Source: Kiritimatiellia bacterium
Lineage (GTDB): Bacteria > Verrucomicrobiota > Kiritimatiellia > RFP12 > UBA1067
Length of the DNA: 5,658 nt
Assembly (NCBI GenBank): GCA_017389885.1
Contig: JAFPDR010000121.1
Location: 1 to 5,658 of the forward strand
Direction: 5' to 3'
The translations under genes were made by a program, and so were the position numbers. The notes under the pieces were generated by a model. It was not told where the DNA came from and searched no databases. It worked only from the letters and a program-made list of their open reading frames with translations. The first letter of the stretch is position 1. Every line of letters starts with the position of its first letter. This document shows positions 1 to 5,658 of the stretch, piece by piece.

Positions 1-1
1 C

Positions 2-1243
2 GAGCCCCTTGACGTCGACAACAAGCCCGACCGCAAGACGCGCGGCGCGAACTACACGCACATCTGGTGGTCCGAGGGCAAGCTCCGCGTCGACATCACC
101 GACCCGGACACGCTCGCCGAGCTCAAGTACGTGCTCGAGGGCACGATTCTCCGCTATCCCGAGCAGGTCAGGAAGGGCGGCTTCGCCGGCGCCTTGATGC
201 GTCCGCGTCCCGGCCAGTGGGCGATCAGCTTCTCCGACAAGACCCGCGCGCGCTTCGCCGCGGAGGAGAACGGCGGGAAGGCCGTCTCGCGCGCCGACCT
301 CAAGAACGACAAGGCCCTGTACGCGAAGTACATCGCGTGGTACGGGAAGAAGCGCGCGCAGTTCATGGACGAGATCCGCAGGTACCTCGAGGAGAACGGC
401 GTCAAGGATGCGATAGCGATCCTCGAGAACGACGACTCCGAGACGGGGTACAACGTAGCGGACTGCCAGGGGATGCTCACCGACGACCCCGCCGGCTGGC
501 AGGCCAGGCTGCCCGGCAAGAAGTTCACCGACGTGAACGATCCGAAGATCGTGTCGAACCACCTGTTCCTCAAGGCGCTCAGGACGCCTGCCGGCACGTG
601 GGGTCCGTGGGAGTGGCAGCACGCCTCGCCCGCGTGCGACCCGGAGCACTACGCCGATCTTAAGAACGTCTGGATCGCATATCCGTTCCACGCGCTCTTC
701 ACCGTGACGGACCCCGGGTGCTTCGACGCGTTCCGCAACGCGAACGGGACTGACACGCTCATCCGCCACTACGACCTCAACGAGGGGACGCTCGACGACC
801 TCGGCTACGCGATGGCCGACTGGGAGCGCGCGGGCCGCGCGTGCATGCTCTCCGAGGTGACGGCGATGGCGAACGGCGATCCGGTGAACCTCGGCTACCT
901 CATGGGCTCCAACTACACGCGCGGCTTCCCGGGCCCGGTGAGGGAGTTCAACCAGAACTTCCTCGCCCTCCCGGCGCTTCCGTCGACCGTCGTGAAGGGC
1001 GCCTGCTCCGATCCGGAGGTGGTGCTGCGCGAGATCGACTGCTCGAAGGCGGGCGTGAAGGCGAAGTACTACGTGCTTGTGCACAAGGGCCTCGCGGAGA
1101 AGCACGACGTCACGGTGAAGCTTCCGTCCGGCGGCAAGCCCTCCGTCGAATTCCCGGTGTACGGAAAGTCCAAGGCGCTCAAGAACGGCGCGCTCGTCTT
1201 CAAGACGCTCAAGCCGGTCCAGATCGTCTCGTTCAGGCGGTGA
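2..1243 (+). CDS. Probable glycoside hydrolase-like protein, C-terminal part (5' end outside window)
   Basis: The reading frame is open from the window edge to a TGA stop, giving 413 residues of a longer protein; the true start lies upstream. I do not recognise an exact family. The first three quarters are rich in Trp, Tyr and acidic residues, with stretches such as ANYTHIWWSEGKL and YAKYIAWYGKKRAQFMDEI, and conserved-looking GAW/GPWEW-like and NYTRGFPGPVREFNQNFLA segments, which resemble the barrel and substrate-groove regions of glycoside hydrolases. The last 75 or so residues (YYVLVHKGLAEKHDVTVKLP to the end) look like the small all-beta domain that often closes such enzymes. The carbohydrate role is therefore inferred from overall character, without catalytic acids assigned. 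The next gene starts 9 bases after the stop, suggesting co-transcription. Codons are strongly G/C-ending like the neighbours, so there is no sign of recent transfer. A non-catalytic carbohydrate-binding or structural protein is an alternative. Confidence 0.6.
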   Translation, partial: EPLDVDNKPDRKTRGANYTHIWWSEGKLRVDITDPDTLAELKYVLEGTILRYPEQVRKGGFAGALMRPRPGQWAISFSDKTRARFAAEENGGKAVSRADLKNDKALYAKYIAWYGKKRAQFMDEIRRYLEENGVKDAIAILENDDSETGYNVADCQGMLTDDPAGWQARLPGKKFTDVNDPKIVSNHLFLKALRTPAGTWGPWEWQHASPACDPEHYADLKNVWIAYPFHALFTVTDPGCFDAFRNANGTDTLIRHYDLNEGTLDDLGYAMADWERAGRACMLSEVTAMANGDPVNLGYLMGSNYTRGFPGPVREFNQNFLALPALPSTVVKGACSDPEVVLREIDCSKAGVKAKYYVLVHKGLAEKHDVTVKLPSGGKPSVEFPVYGKSKALKNGALVFKTLKPVQIVSFRR

Positions 1244-1252
1244 GGCAGCGGA

Positions 1253-1999
1253 ATGAACGGATGTGTCCAGGCTTGCTTCTCGGCGACGTTCGCTGCCGCC
1301 GCGCTCCTGTCCGCCGGATGCGGCAGGCGCGGGCCGGAGGCTCCGGCACCTGCCGCGGCGCGCACGAACGACGTGCTGGTGCTGGTGACCACGACGGACA
1401 CTCCGCCGTATTCCTACCGCGACGAGGAGACCGGGGAGATCGTGGGGCTCGAGATAGACATCTCGCGCGCGGCGGCGGCGAGCCTCGGGTGCAGGCTCGA
1501 GACCCGCCAGGCGAAGTTCACCGATCTCCTCGTGATGGTCAGCAGCGGTGAGGCGGACATCGCGGTGTCCGGCATAACGATAACGGAGGGACGCCGGCAG
1601 GCGGTGGACTTCTCGATTCCATACGCGACCGAGGGCGGCATGTTCCTCTACAGGGCGGCGGACCCGATGCCGACGATGATCACCGCGGAGAAGATGCGCG
1701 TAGGCACGATGGACGCGTCTACGTACGACTACTACCTCACCTCGCACGGAATCGACCCCATCCGCTACGATTCGTACGTGAACGCGCTTGCGGACCTCCG
1801 TGCGAGGAACCTCGACGCGCTGTTCTTCGACAGCTGCGCGGTCCGCCTCGAGGCGGAGAAGTCCAAAGGCGAGCTCGCGGCCTCCCGCCTCGAGACGCGC
1901 GAGAACTTCGGCATAGCGGTGCGGAAGGGCAACGTCCGCCTCAAGAAGGCCATCGACGCGGTCATATCATCGAGGGCGAGGAAAAGGAGGCGCAGATGA
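1253..1999 (+). CDS. Extracytoplasmic solute-binding lipoprotein, amino-acid-binding family 3 (SBP_bac_3)
   Basis: This 248-residue protein has a hydrophobic leader ending in LLSAGC, so Cys23 is the probable lipidation site. A Pro/Ala-rich tether (about 24-40) precedes a full-length type II binding fold (about 41-240). Family landmarks are visible: PPYSYRDEETGEIVGLEIDI (52-70, the 'ppfsf...GfdiDl' opening), SGITITEGRRQAVDFSIPY (106-124) with Arg114 where HisJ-type proteins bind the ligand carboxylate, the hinge strand RVGTMDAST (149-157), LDALFFDSCA with Asp193 at the expected amino-group contact, and FGIAVRKGN (219-227). The ligand is therefore probably an amino acid or similar small molecule. 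The start is forced: the previous stop codon is in the same frame 9 bases upstream, and GAGG (1242-1245) sits 7 bases before ATG. Oddities are a leader with no basic residue before the hydrophobic core and a very basic tail (RARKRRRR). No permease or ATPase gene is adjacent, and the stop overlaps the next gene by 4 bases, suggesting a sensory rather than transport role. Confidence 0.9.
   Translation: MNGCVQACFSATFAAAALLSAGCGRRGPEAPAPAAARTNDVLVLVTTTDTPPYSYRDEETGEIVGLEIDISRAAAASLGCRLETRQAKFTDLLVMVSSGEADIAVSGITITEGRRQAVDFSIPYATEGGMFLYRAADPMPTMITAEKMRVGTMDASTYDYYLTSHGIDPIRYDSYVNALADLRARNLDALFFDSCAVRLEAEKSKGELAASRLETRENFGIAVRKGNVRLKKAIDAVISSRARKRRRR
1984..1990 (+). promoter_or_regulatory. Strong ribosome binding site inside the end of the binding-protein gene
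   Basis: AAGGAGG lies 5 bases before the ATG at 1996 and fixes the start of the phosphatase/kinase gene. It lies within the coding sequence of the binding protein, where it encodes part of the basic Lys-Arg-Arg tail. With the ATGA stop/start overlap, this is a typical arrangement for translational coupling. Confidence 0.85.
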
Positions 2000-4095
2000 A
2001 GGGCGCGACGCAGCGCAGGCTGGCGGTTCGTCTCGTCGGAGCGGTCGCGATCGCGTTCGCGGCGTCCCTCGCGCTCACCTGGATGCTCCACGAGCGGCTG
2101 ACGAGGCGGGACATATTCCGCCTGATCGACAACGTGTTCAGCGACGTCGCGGTTGACATCCGCGAGCGCGTGGACGCGCGCATGTTCCGCCAGGCGATGG
2201 CTGTCCGCGACAAGGTCTACGAGATGCAGGAGCAGCCGTGGTGGAGCGACCCGGACGAGTCGAGCCGCAGGCTCCGCGCGCTCGCGGACGAACTGGGCGT
2301 GGACGAGATATGCATAGCGGACGCGGACGGGATGCTCTCGCACAGCGCGCGACGCGACGAGGTCGGCGCGCTGAACTTCGTCACGGCGGAGGGCCAGGCG
2401 CACGAGTTCGCGTCGCTCCTCAACGAGGGGTTCGAGCTCTCGCAGCCGCTTCTCCCGAACTCGCTGCGCGGCGAGATGGTGAAGTACGTCGGAGTGTGGA
2501 TGCCGGAGGGAGGGTTCGTTCTCGTCGGCGCGCAGGAGAAGGCCATGCGCAACCTCGCGCGCTCCGCGCTGACGGGCCTTACGCACGGATGGCACGTGAG
2601 CGGAGACGAGGGTGGCATCTTCATAACGACGGACAACGGGACGATCATCTCGCATCCAATTGCCGGGCAGGAGGGCGGACAGTGGCGCGACCCCGGCGCG
2701 GAGTGCTACTGGGAGAAGCGCGTTCTCGAGGGCTTCCCCGTGTACGTGGTCATTCCGAAGCGGACCGCCGTGGTCGAGAGGAGGGTCCTCATCGCGACGT
2801 CTGCGTTCCTCAACGGCATGGCGCTCGTGCTCGCGTCCATCCTCGTCGGGCTCGTCATCGCGCGCTATGTGCGCGACCAGCTCGCCGCGCAGCACAGGAA
2901 CGACATGGACATGGCGAAGAGCATCCAGGAGAGCGCGATCCCGCGCGTGTTCCCGCCGTTCCCGGAGGAGTCTCGGATGGACATCGTCGCGACGATGCTG
3001 GCGGCGCGCGAAATCGGCGGCGACTTCTACGACTTCTATCTCCTTGGCTCAAACAGGCTCATGTTCCTGGTCGCGGACGTCAGCGGGAAGGGGGTTCCCG
3101 CCGCGCTCTACATGATGCGCGCGAAGACCACGATCAAGGGGATCGCGCAGACGGGGCTGCCGCTCGACGAGGTCGCGGAGAGGGCGAACGAGGCCCTGAG
3201 CCACGACAACGACGCGAACATGTTCGTGACGGCCTGGCTCGGCGAGCTCAACATGTCGACGGGAGTCGTCACCTTCGTGAACGCGGGGCACAATCCGCCC
3301 ATCAGGATCGCGTCGGACGCGGCGCCGTCGTTCATCCGCGAAAGGTCCGGGCTGATGCTCGGCGCGATGGAGGGGATGAAGTACAAGGCGCACGAGCTGA
3401 CGCTCCGCCCGGGCGACGCGATATACCTCTACACGGACGGGATCACCGAGCAGCCCAACGAGCGCGGCGAGCTCTTCGGGGAGGAGATGCTCAGGTTCTC
3501 CATCGAGACGATGCTCGCCAAGGGCGTGTCGATGCTCGACGGCGGCAGGTCGCCCATGCTGAGCGCCATCTTCCGCGCCGTCATCGCGCACGGAGGGCTC
3601 GTGGAGCAGGCGGACGACTGCACGCAGCTCGTCGTGCGCTACAACGGCGGCGGCGTGCGAGAGGACGCTCCGGACGTACGGCGCGCGTCCCGCTCGTTCC
3701 CCTCCTCGCAGGAGGGGGTCGCCTCGGCGAGCGGATTCCTCGACGGCGTGCTCGCGACGGAGGGCGAGGCGATCGAGATGCTTTCCCCGAAGCTCCACAT
3801 AATCCTCGACGAAATCGCGTCCAACATCGCGAAGCACTCCGGCGCCTCGTCCTTCGACATCGAGATCGTCTGCTCGCCGGGCGGGGTGAAGCTGACGTTC
3901 TCCGACGACGGCGCGGCGTACGATCCGCTCATGCACTCCGATCCCGACGTCTCGCTCCCCGCGGAGGAGCGTCCGATAGGCGGCCTCGGCATCCTCATGG
4001 TCAAGAAGATGGCGACGGACATCCTGTACCGCCGGGAGGGCGGACGCAACGTCCTTGCAGTCGCCCTTGCAAGTCCGCGGCGGGATATGATATAA
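1996..4095 (+). CDS. Membrane sensor with SpoIIE-type PP2C phosphatase and C-terminal GHKL (RsbW-like) ATPase domain
   Basis: The 699-residue protein has a membrane helix (about 13-31), an extracytoplasmic region of about 230 residues, a second helix (about 264-290), then two cytoplasmic enzyme domains. The outer region contains two PAS/Cache-like segments (VDEICIADADGMLSHS, 102-117; GGIFITTDNGTIISHP, 206-221), suggesting a double-Cache sensor. A helical linker (about 291-328; no clear HAMP) leads to the SpoIIE/RsbU phosphatase domain (about 330-550), with presumed metal-binding acidic motifs GGDFYDF (Asp343), ADVSGKG (Asp361), YTDGITE (Asp481) and DDCTQLV (540-546). After a variable linker, an ATP-binding domain (about 575-692) shows the N box DEIASNIAKHS (Glu606, Asn610), G1 box DDGAAYDP (637-644) and G2 box GGLGILMVKK (662-671). 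By family knowledge, such proteins control a phosphorylated STAS anti-anti-sigma protein, the phosphatase removing and the kinase adding phosphate; Pseudomonas HsbR has a comparable phosphatase-kinase fusion. The STAS partner and sigma factor are not in this window. The gene overlaps the binding-lipoprotein gene by 4 bases and its stop codon lies in the rpsT promoter. Confidence 0.95.
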   Translation: MKGATQRRLAVRLVGAVAIAFAASLALTWMLHERLTRRDIFRLIDNVFSDVAVDIRERVDARMFRQAMAVRDKVYEMQEQPWWSDPDESSRRLRALADELGVDEICIADADGMLSHSARRDEVGALNFVTAEGQAHEFASLLNEGFELSQPLLPNSLRGEMVKYVGVWMPEGGFVLVGAQEKAMRNLARSALTGLTHGWHVSGDEGGIFITTDNGTIISHPIAGQEGGQWRDPGAECYWEKRVLEGFPVYVVIPKRTAVVERRVLIATSAFLNGMALVLASILVGLVIARYVRDQLAAQHRNDMDMAKSIQESAIPRVFPPFPEESRMDIVATMLAAREIGGDFYDFYLLGSNRLMFLVADVSGKGVPAALYMMRAKTTIKGIAQTGLPLDEVAERANEALSHDNDANMFVTAWLGELNMSTGVVTFVNAGHNPPIRIASDAAPSFIRERSGLMLGAMEGMKYKAHELTLRPGDAIYLYTDGITEQPNERGELFGEEMLRFSIETMLAKGVSMLDGGRSPMLSAIFRAVIAHGGLVEQADDCTQLVVRYNGGGVREDAPDVRRASRSFPSSQEGVASASGFLDGVLATEGEAIEMLSPKLHIILDEIASNIAKHSGASSFDIEIVCSPGGVKLTFSDDGAAYDPLMHSDPDVSLPAEERPIGGLGILMVKKMATDILYRREGGRNVLAVALASPRRDMI

Positions 4096-4096
4096 T
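4067..4096 (+). promoter_or_regulatory. Sigma70-type promoter for rpsT
   Basis: A perfect -10 hexamer TATAAT (4091-4096) is preceded after 18 bases by TTGCAA (4067-4072), which matches four of six bases of the -35 consensus. Transcription would start near 4103, giving a leader of about 30 bases before the rpsT ATG. The promoter lies within the last codons of the upstream phosphatase gene; the TAA stop (4093-4095) is part of the -10 box. Local AT content rises sharply compared with the GC-rich coding sequence on either side. No terminator separates the two genes, so some read-through from upstream is likely. Confidence 0.8.
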
Positions 4097-4133
4097 ATCC
4101 GACGAACATTCCCACAAAAAAGGACAATTCAAG

Positions 4134-4421
4134 ATGGCAAATATCAAGGGTGGACGCGCCGCACGCAAGCGCGATCGTCAGAACGAAAAGGCACGCAAGC
4201 GCAATTCCGTCTGCAAGGCGAAGCTCCACGACGCTCACAAGAAGCTCTTCAAGGCGGCCGACGCGAACGACAAGGAGTCCGCCGAGAAGAAGTTCAAGGA
4301 ATTCGTCTCCGGCCTCGACAAGGCCGTGAAGAAGGGCATCATCACCAAGAACACCGCCGACCGCAAGAAGTCGCGCGCCCAGCTCAAGCTCAACAAGATG
4401 GCGAAGGCCGAGGCCAAGTAA
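4134..4421 (+). CDS. rpsT: Small ribosomal subunit protein bS20
   Basis: This 95-residue, highly basic protein binds 16S rRNA and is a component of the 30S subunit. It is recognised from the N-terminus MANIKGGRAARKRDRQNEKA, the pattern of evenly spaced Lys/Arg along long helices, and the diagnostic C-terminal half KKGIITKNTADRKKSRAQLK (positions 67-86). Bacterial S20 proteins are usually 85-90 residues; the few extra residues are in the Lys/Ala-rich tail. The start at ATG 4134 is supported by AAAAAAGGA (4115-4123), 10 bases upstream, and by the conserved MANIK beginning. The same frame stays open far upstream through the phosphatase gene, but that extension is a chance open frame in GC-rich DNA. 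It has its own promoter and is followed by a hairpin, then pgk, all on the same strand. Confidence 0.97.
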   Translation: MANIKGGRAARKRDRQNEKARKRNSVCKAKLHDAHKKLFKAADANDKESAEKKFKEFVSGLDKAVKKGIITKNTADRKKSRAQLKLNKMAKAEAK

Positions 4422-4446
4422 CTGAAATCAGGGAAGACGGGAATGT

Positions 4447-4494
4447 GATGTAGAAGGGCATCGGAATGCAAACCATTCTGGTGCCCTTTGTATC
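4447..4494 (+). terminator. Long hairpin after rpsT, possible terminator
   Basis: The core is a 15-pair stem, AAGGGCATCGGAATG (4454-4468) against CATTCTGGTGCCCTT (4474-4488), with two G-U wobbles and the 5-base loop CAAAC. It can be extended by six more pairs, including two G-U (4447-4452 with 4489-4494), leaving G4453 bulged. It sits 25 bases after the rpsT stop and 67 bases before pgk, where a terminator is expected. However, the following bases (TGAAAAAGTTGG) are not a U tract; only TTTGTATCT at the right-hand base is U-rich. It may be a weak or partial terminator, an RNA-stability element, or a dispersed palindromic repeat. Confidence 0.55.
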
Positions 4495-4501
4495 TGAAAA
4501 A

Positions 4502-4522
4502 GTTGGTAGCTGGTAGTTGGTG
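4502..4522 (+). repeat. Three degenerate tandem heptamers
   Basis: GTTGGTA, GCTGGTA and GTTGGTG follow each other directly, each differing from the consensus GTTGGTA by at most one base. The array lies between the hairpin and the pgk ribosome binding site. It is too short to prove a repeat family, but it resembles short tandemly repeated sequences seen in some bacterial intergenic regions. Confidence 0.55.
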
Positions 4523-4544
4523 GAAATCAATAAACTCTTTAAAT
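4517..4544 (+). promoter_or_regulatory. Weak candidate promoter for pgk
   Basis: TTGGTG (4517-4522), 16 bases, then TTAAAT (4539-4544) is the best -35/-10-like pair in the AT-rich stretch before pgk; TAAACT at 4531-4536 is a rival -10. Matches to consensus are modest (three and four of six). If the upstream hairpin terminates rpsT transcription, pgk would need a promoter here; otherwise pgk may be transcribed with rpsT. Confidence 0.25.
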
Positions 4545-4561
4545 AGAAAGGAAAAAACAAA

Positions 4562-5658
4562 ATGGACAAGAAGACACTCCGCGACGTGGACCTCAAGGGC
4601 AAGCGCGTCGTGATGCGCGTAGATTTCAACGTTCCGATGGCCAAGGACGGCTCCGGGAAGATCACGGACGACACCCGTATCGTCGCCGCGCTCCCCTCGA
4701 TCAAGTACGTCCTCGAGCAGGGCGGCAGCCTCGTCCTCATGAGCCACCTCGGCCGTCCGAAGGGCGTCAAGCTCGGCGCGGCGCCGAATCCCGACAACGC
4801 GGCGTTCACGCTCAAGCCCGTCGCCGACGCTCTCTCCGAGAAGCTCGGCCTCGCGGTCAAGTTCGTTCCCGACTGCATGGCCGCTGACGACGTCGTCAAG
4901 GCCCTCAAGCCCGGCGAGGTCGCTCTCCTCGAGAACACCCGCTTCTACAAGGCCGAGGACGGCAAGGTGAAGAAGGACGACGACAAGAAGGGCATCCACC
5001 TCACGGACGAGGAGTTCGCGGCGAAGAAGGCCGAGCTCAAGGCGCAGCGCGCCGAGATGGCCAAGAAGCTCGCGAGCTACGGAGACCTCTACTGCAACGA
5101 CGCGTTCGGCACGGCTCACCGCGCCCACGCCTCGACCGCGGTCATCGCGGACTACATCCAGCCCGCCGTCTCCGGCTTCCTCCTCGAGAAGGAGATCCAG
5201 TTCCTCGGCGACGCCGTCGAGAACCCGGTCCGTCCGTTCGTCGCCATCCTCGGCGGCGCGAAGGTCTCGGACAAGCTCGCGGTCGTGAAGGCGCTTCTCA
5301 ACAAGGTCGACACGCTCATCATCGGCGGCGGCATGGCCTACACGTTCAAGAAGGCCCAGGGCATCAAGATCGGCACGTCGCTCTGCGAGGACGAGCAGGT
5401 CGCCTACTGCAAGGAGATGCTCGAGGCCGCCGCGGCGAAGGGCATCAAGATCCTCCTCCCCGTCGACAACGTCATCGCGAACAAGTTCCCCGAGACGAAG
5501 GACGCGAGCGACATCGAGATGAAGACGATCGAGGGAGACATCCCGGACGGATGGATGGGCCTCGACATCGGACCGAAGTCCGTCGCCCTCTTCGCGGACG
5601 CCGTCAAGGGCGCGAAGACGGTCGTCTGGAACGGACCTATGGGCTGCTTCGAGTTCGC
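4562..5658 (+). CDS. pgk: Phosphoglycerate kinase (3' end outside window)
   Basis: Phosphoglycerate kinase transfers phosphate between 1,3-bisphosphoglycerate and ADP in cytoplasmic glycolysis and gluconeogenesis. The 365 visible residues contain the family signatures in order: RVDFNVP (19-25), MSHLGRPKG (60-68), LLENTRFYK (122-130), [14 protein letters not shown] (179-192), GGAKVSDK (231-238), GGGMAYTF (255-262), LPVDNVIA (299-306), MGLDIGPKS (332-340) and NGPMG (357-361). The substrate-side residues Asp21, Asn23, His62 and Arg65 are present. About 50 residues of the C-terminal end, with the final nucleotide-domain part, lie beyond the window. ATG 4562 is preceded by AAAGGA (4547-4552) at 9 bases. 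An extra charged segment of about 30 residues (133-162) separates [10 protein letters not shown] from [12 protein letters not shown], where most Pgk proteins have only a few residues. Codons are strongly biased to AAG, CTC, GTC and ATC, as expected for a highly expressed gene. Confidence 0.98.
   Translation, partial: MDKKTLRDVDLKGKRVVMRVDFNVPMAKDGSGKITDDTRIVAALPSIKYVLEQGGSLVLMSHLGRPKGVKLGAAPNPDNAAFTLKPVADALSEKLGLAVKFVPDCMAADDVVKALKPGEVALLENTRFYKAEDGKVKKDDDKKGIHLTDEEFAAKKAELKAQRAEMAKKLASYGDLYCNDAFGTAHRAHASTAVIADYIQPAVSGFLLEKEIQFLGDAVENPVRPFVAILGGAKVSDKLAVVKALLNKVDTLIIGGGMAYTFKKAQGIKIGTSLCEDEQVAYCKEMLEAAAAKGIKILLPVDNVIANKFPETKDASDIEMKTIEGDIPDGWMGLDIGPKSVALFADAVKGAKTVVWNGPMGCFEF

Noticed and set aside
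131..1243. GTG at 131 as the start of the first gene
   Set aside because: The frame is open to the window edge with protein-like sequence (NYTHIWWSEGKLRVDITDPD) before it, and there is no convincing ribosome binding site; the gene is cut by the window.
1765..2895. Long minus-strand open frame of 376 residues
   Set aside because: It is antisense to the well-supported binding-protein and phosphatase genes, and its Arg/His/Leu-rich composition is typical of shadow frames in GC-rich DNA.
2863..2980. HAMP domain between the second membrane helix and the phosphatase domain
   Set aside because: The linker is only about 38 residues and lacks the two-helix HAMP pattern with its Pro and Glu landmarks; it resembles the helix that normally precedes SpoIIE/RsbU domains.
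3049..3936. Minus-strand open frame opposite the phosphatase and ATPase domains
   Set aside because: No recognisable motifs, Arg/Val/Glu-rich low-complexity composition, and it is fully covered by a conserved gene on the + strand.
2238..4133. Very long open frame that runs in frame into rpsT, suggesting a 727-residue fusion
   Set aside because: The upstream part is Arg/Gly/Ala-rich and has no family features, while the overlapping frame encodes clear PP2C and GHKL motifs. rpsT has its own ribosome binding site and canonical MANIK start.
4449..4516. Small open frame in the rpsT-pgk spacer (from ATG 4465 region)
   Set aside because: Very short, no ribosome binding site, and it lies across the hairpin; the sequence is better explained as RNA structure.
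4235..5128. Minus-strand open frame crossing the rpsT-pgk spacer
   Set aside because: It would lie antisense to two conserved housekeeping genes and across the hairpin; its sequence has no family features.

Overview
The window is a GC-rich bacterial chromosome segment with every gene on the + strand. It holds two gene groups. Bases 2-4095 carry three tightly packed genes: the end of a probable carbohydrate-active protein, a lipoprotein of the amino-acid-binding SBP family 3, and a large membrane protein joining a sensor, a PP2C phosphatase and a GHKL-type ATPase. Bases 4134-5658 carry two housekeeping genes, rpsT (ribosomal protein bS20) and pgk (phosphoglycerate kinase, cut by the window end).

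The organism cannot be fixed from this sequence. High GC, G/C-ending codons, AAGGAGG-type ribosome binding sites, a sigma70-like promoter, and the mix of a polysaccharide-type enzyme with an elaborate SpoIIE-type phosphatase would fit the PVC group (Kiritimatiellae, Lentisphaerae or Verrucomicrobia). That is an impression, not a demonstration.

Region 1 (2-4095) looks like one transcription unit. The gap between the first and second genes is 9 bases, and the second and third overlap by 4 bases (ATGA). No ABC permease or ATPase lies beside the binding protein. Its tight partner is instead a membrane protein with an extracytoplasmic sensor region. A plausible reading is a signalling unit: the lipoprotein captures an amino acid or related small ligand outside the membrane, the membrane protein senses this, and its phosphatase and kinase domains set the phosphorylation state of an unseen STAS-type anti-anti-sigma protein. 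The link to the upstream carbohydrate gene is only by position.

Region 2 starts with a strong promoter buried in the end of the phosphatase gene: the -10 box TATAAT contains that gene's TAA stop codon. It drives rpsT over a short leader. The 140-base rpsT-pgk spacer is AT-rich and holds a long hairpin, three degenerate heptamer repeats and a clear ribosome binding site for pgk. The Pgk protein has all its signature motifs plus a charged insertion of about 30 residues in the N-terminal domain.

There is no stretch over 300 bases without a gene. No tRNA, rRNA, CRISPR array, insertion sequence or phage feature was seen.
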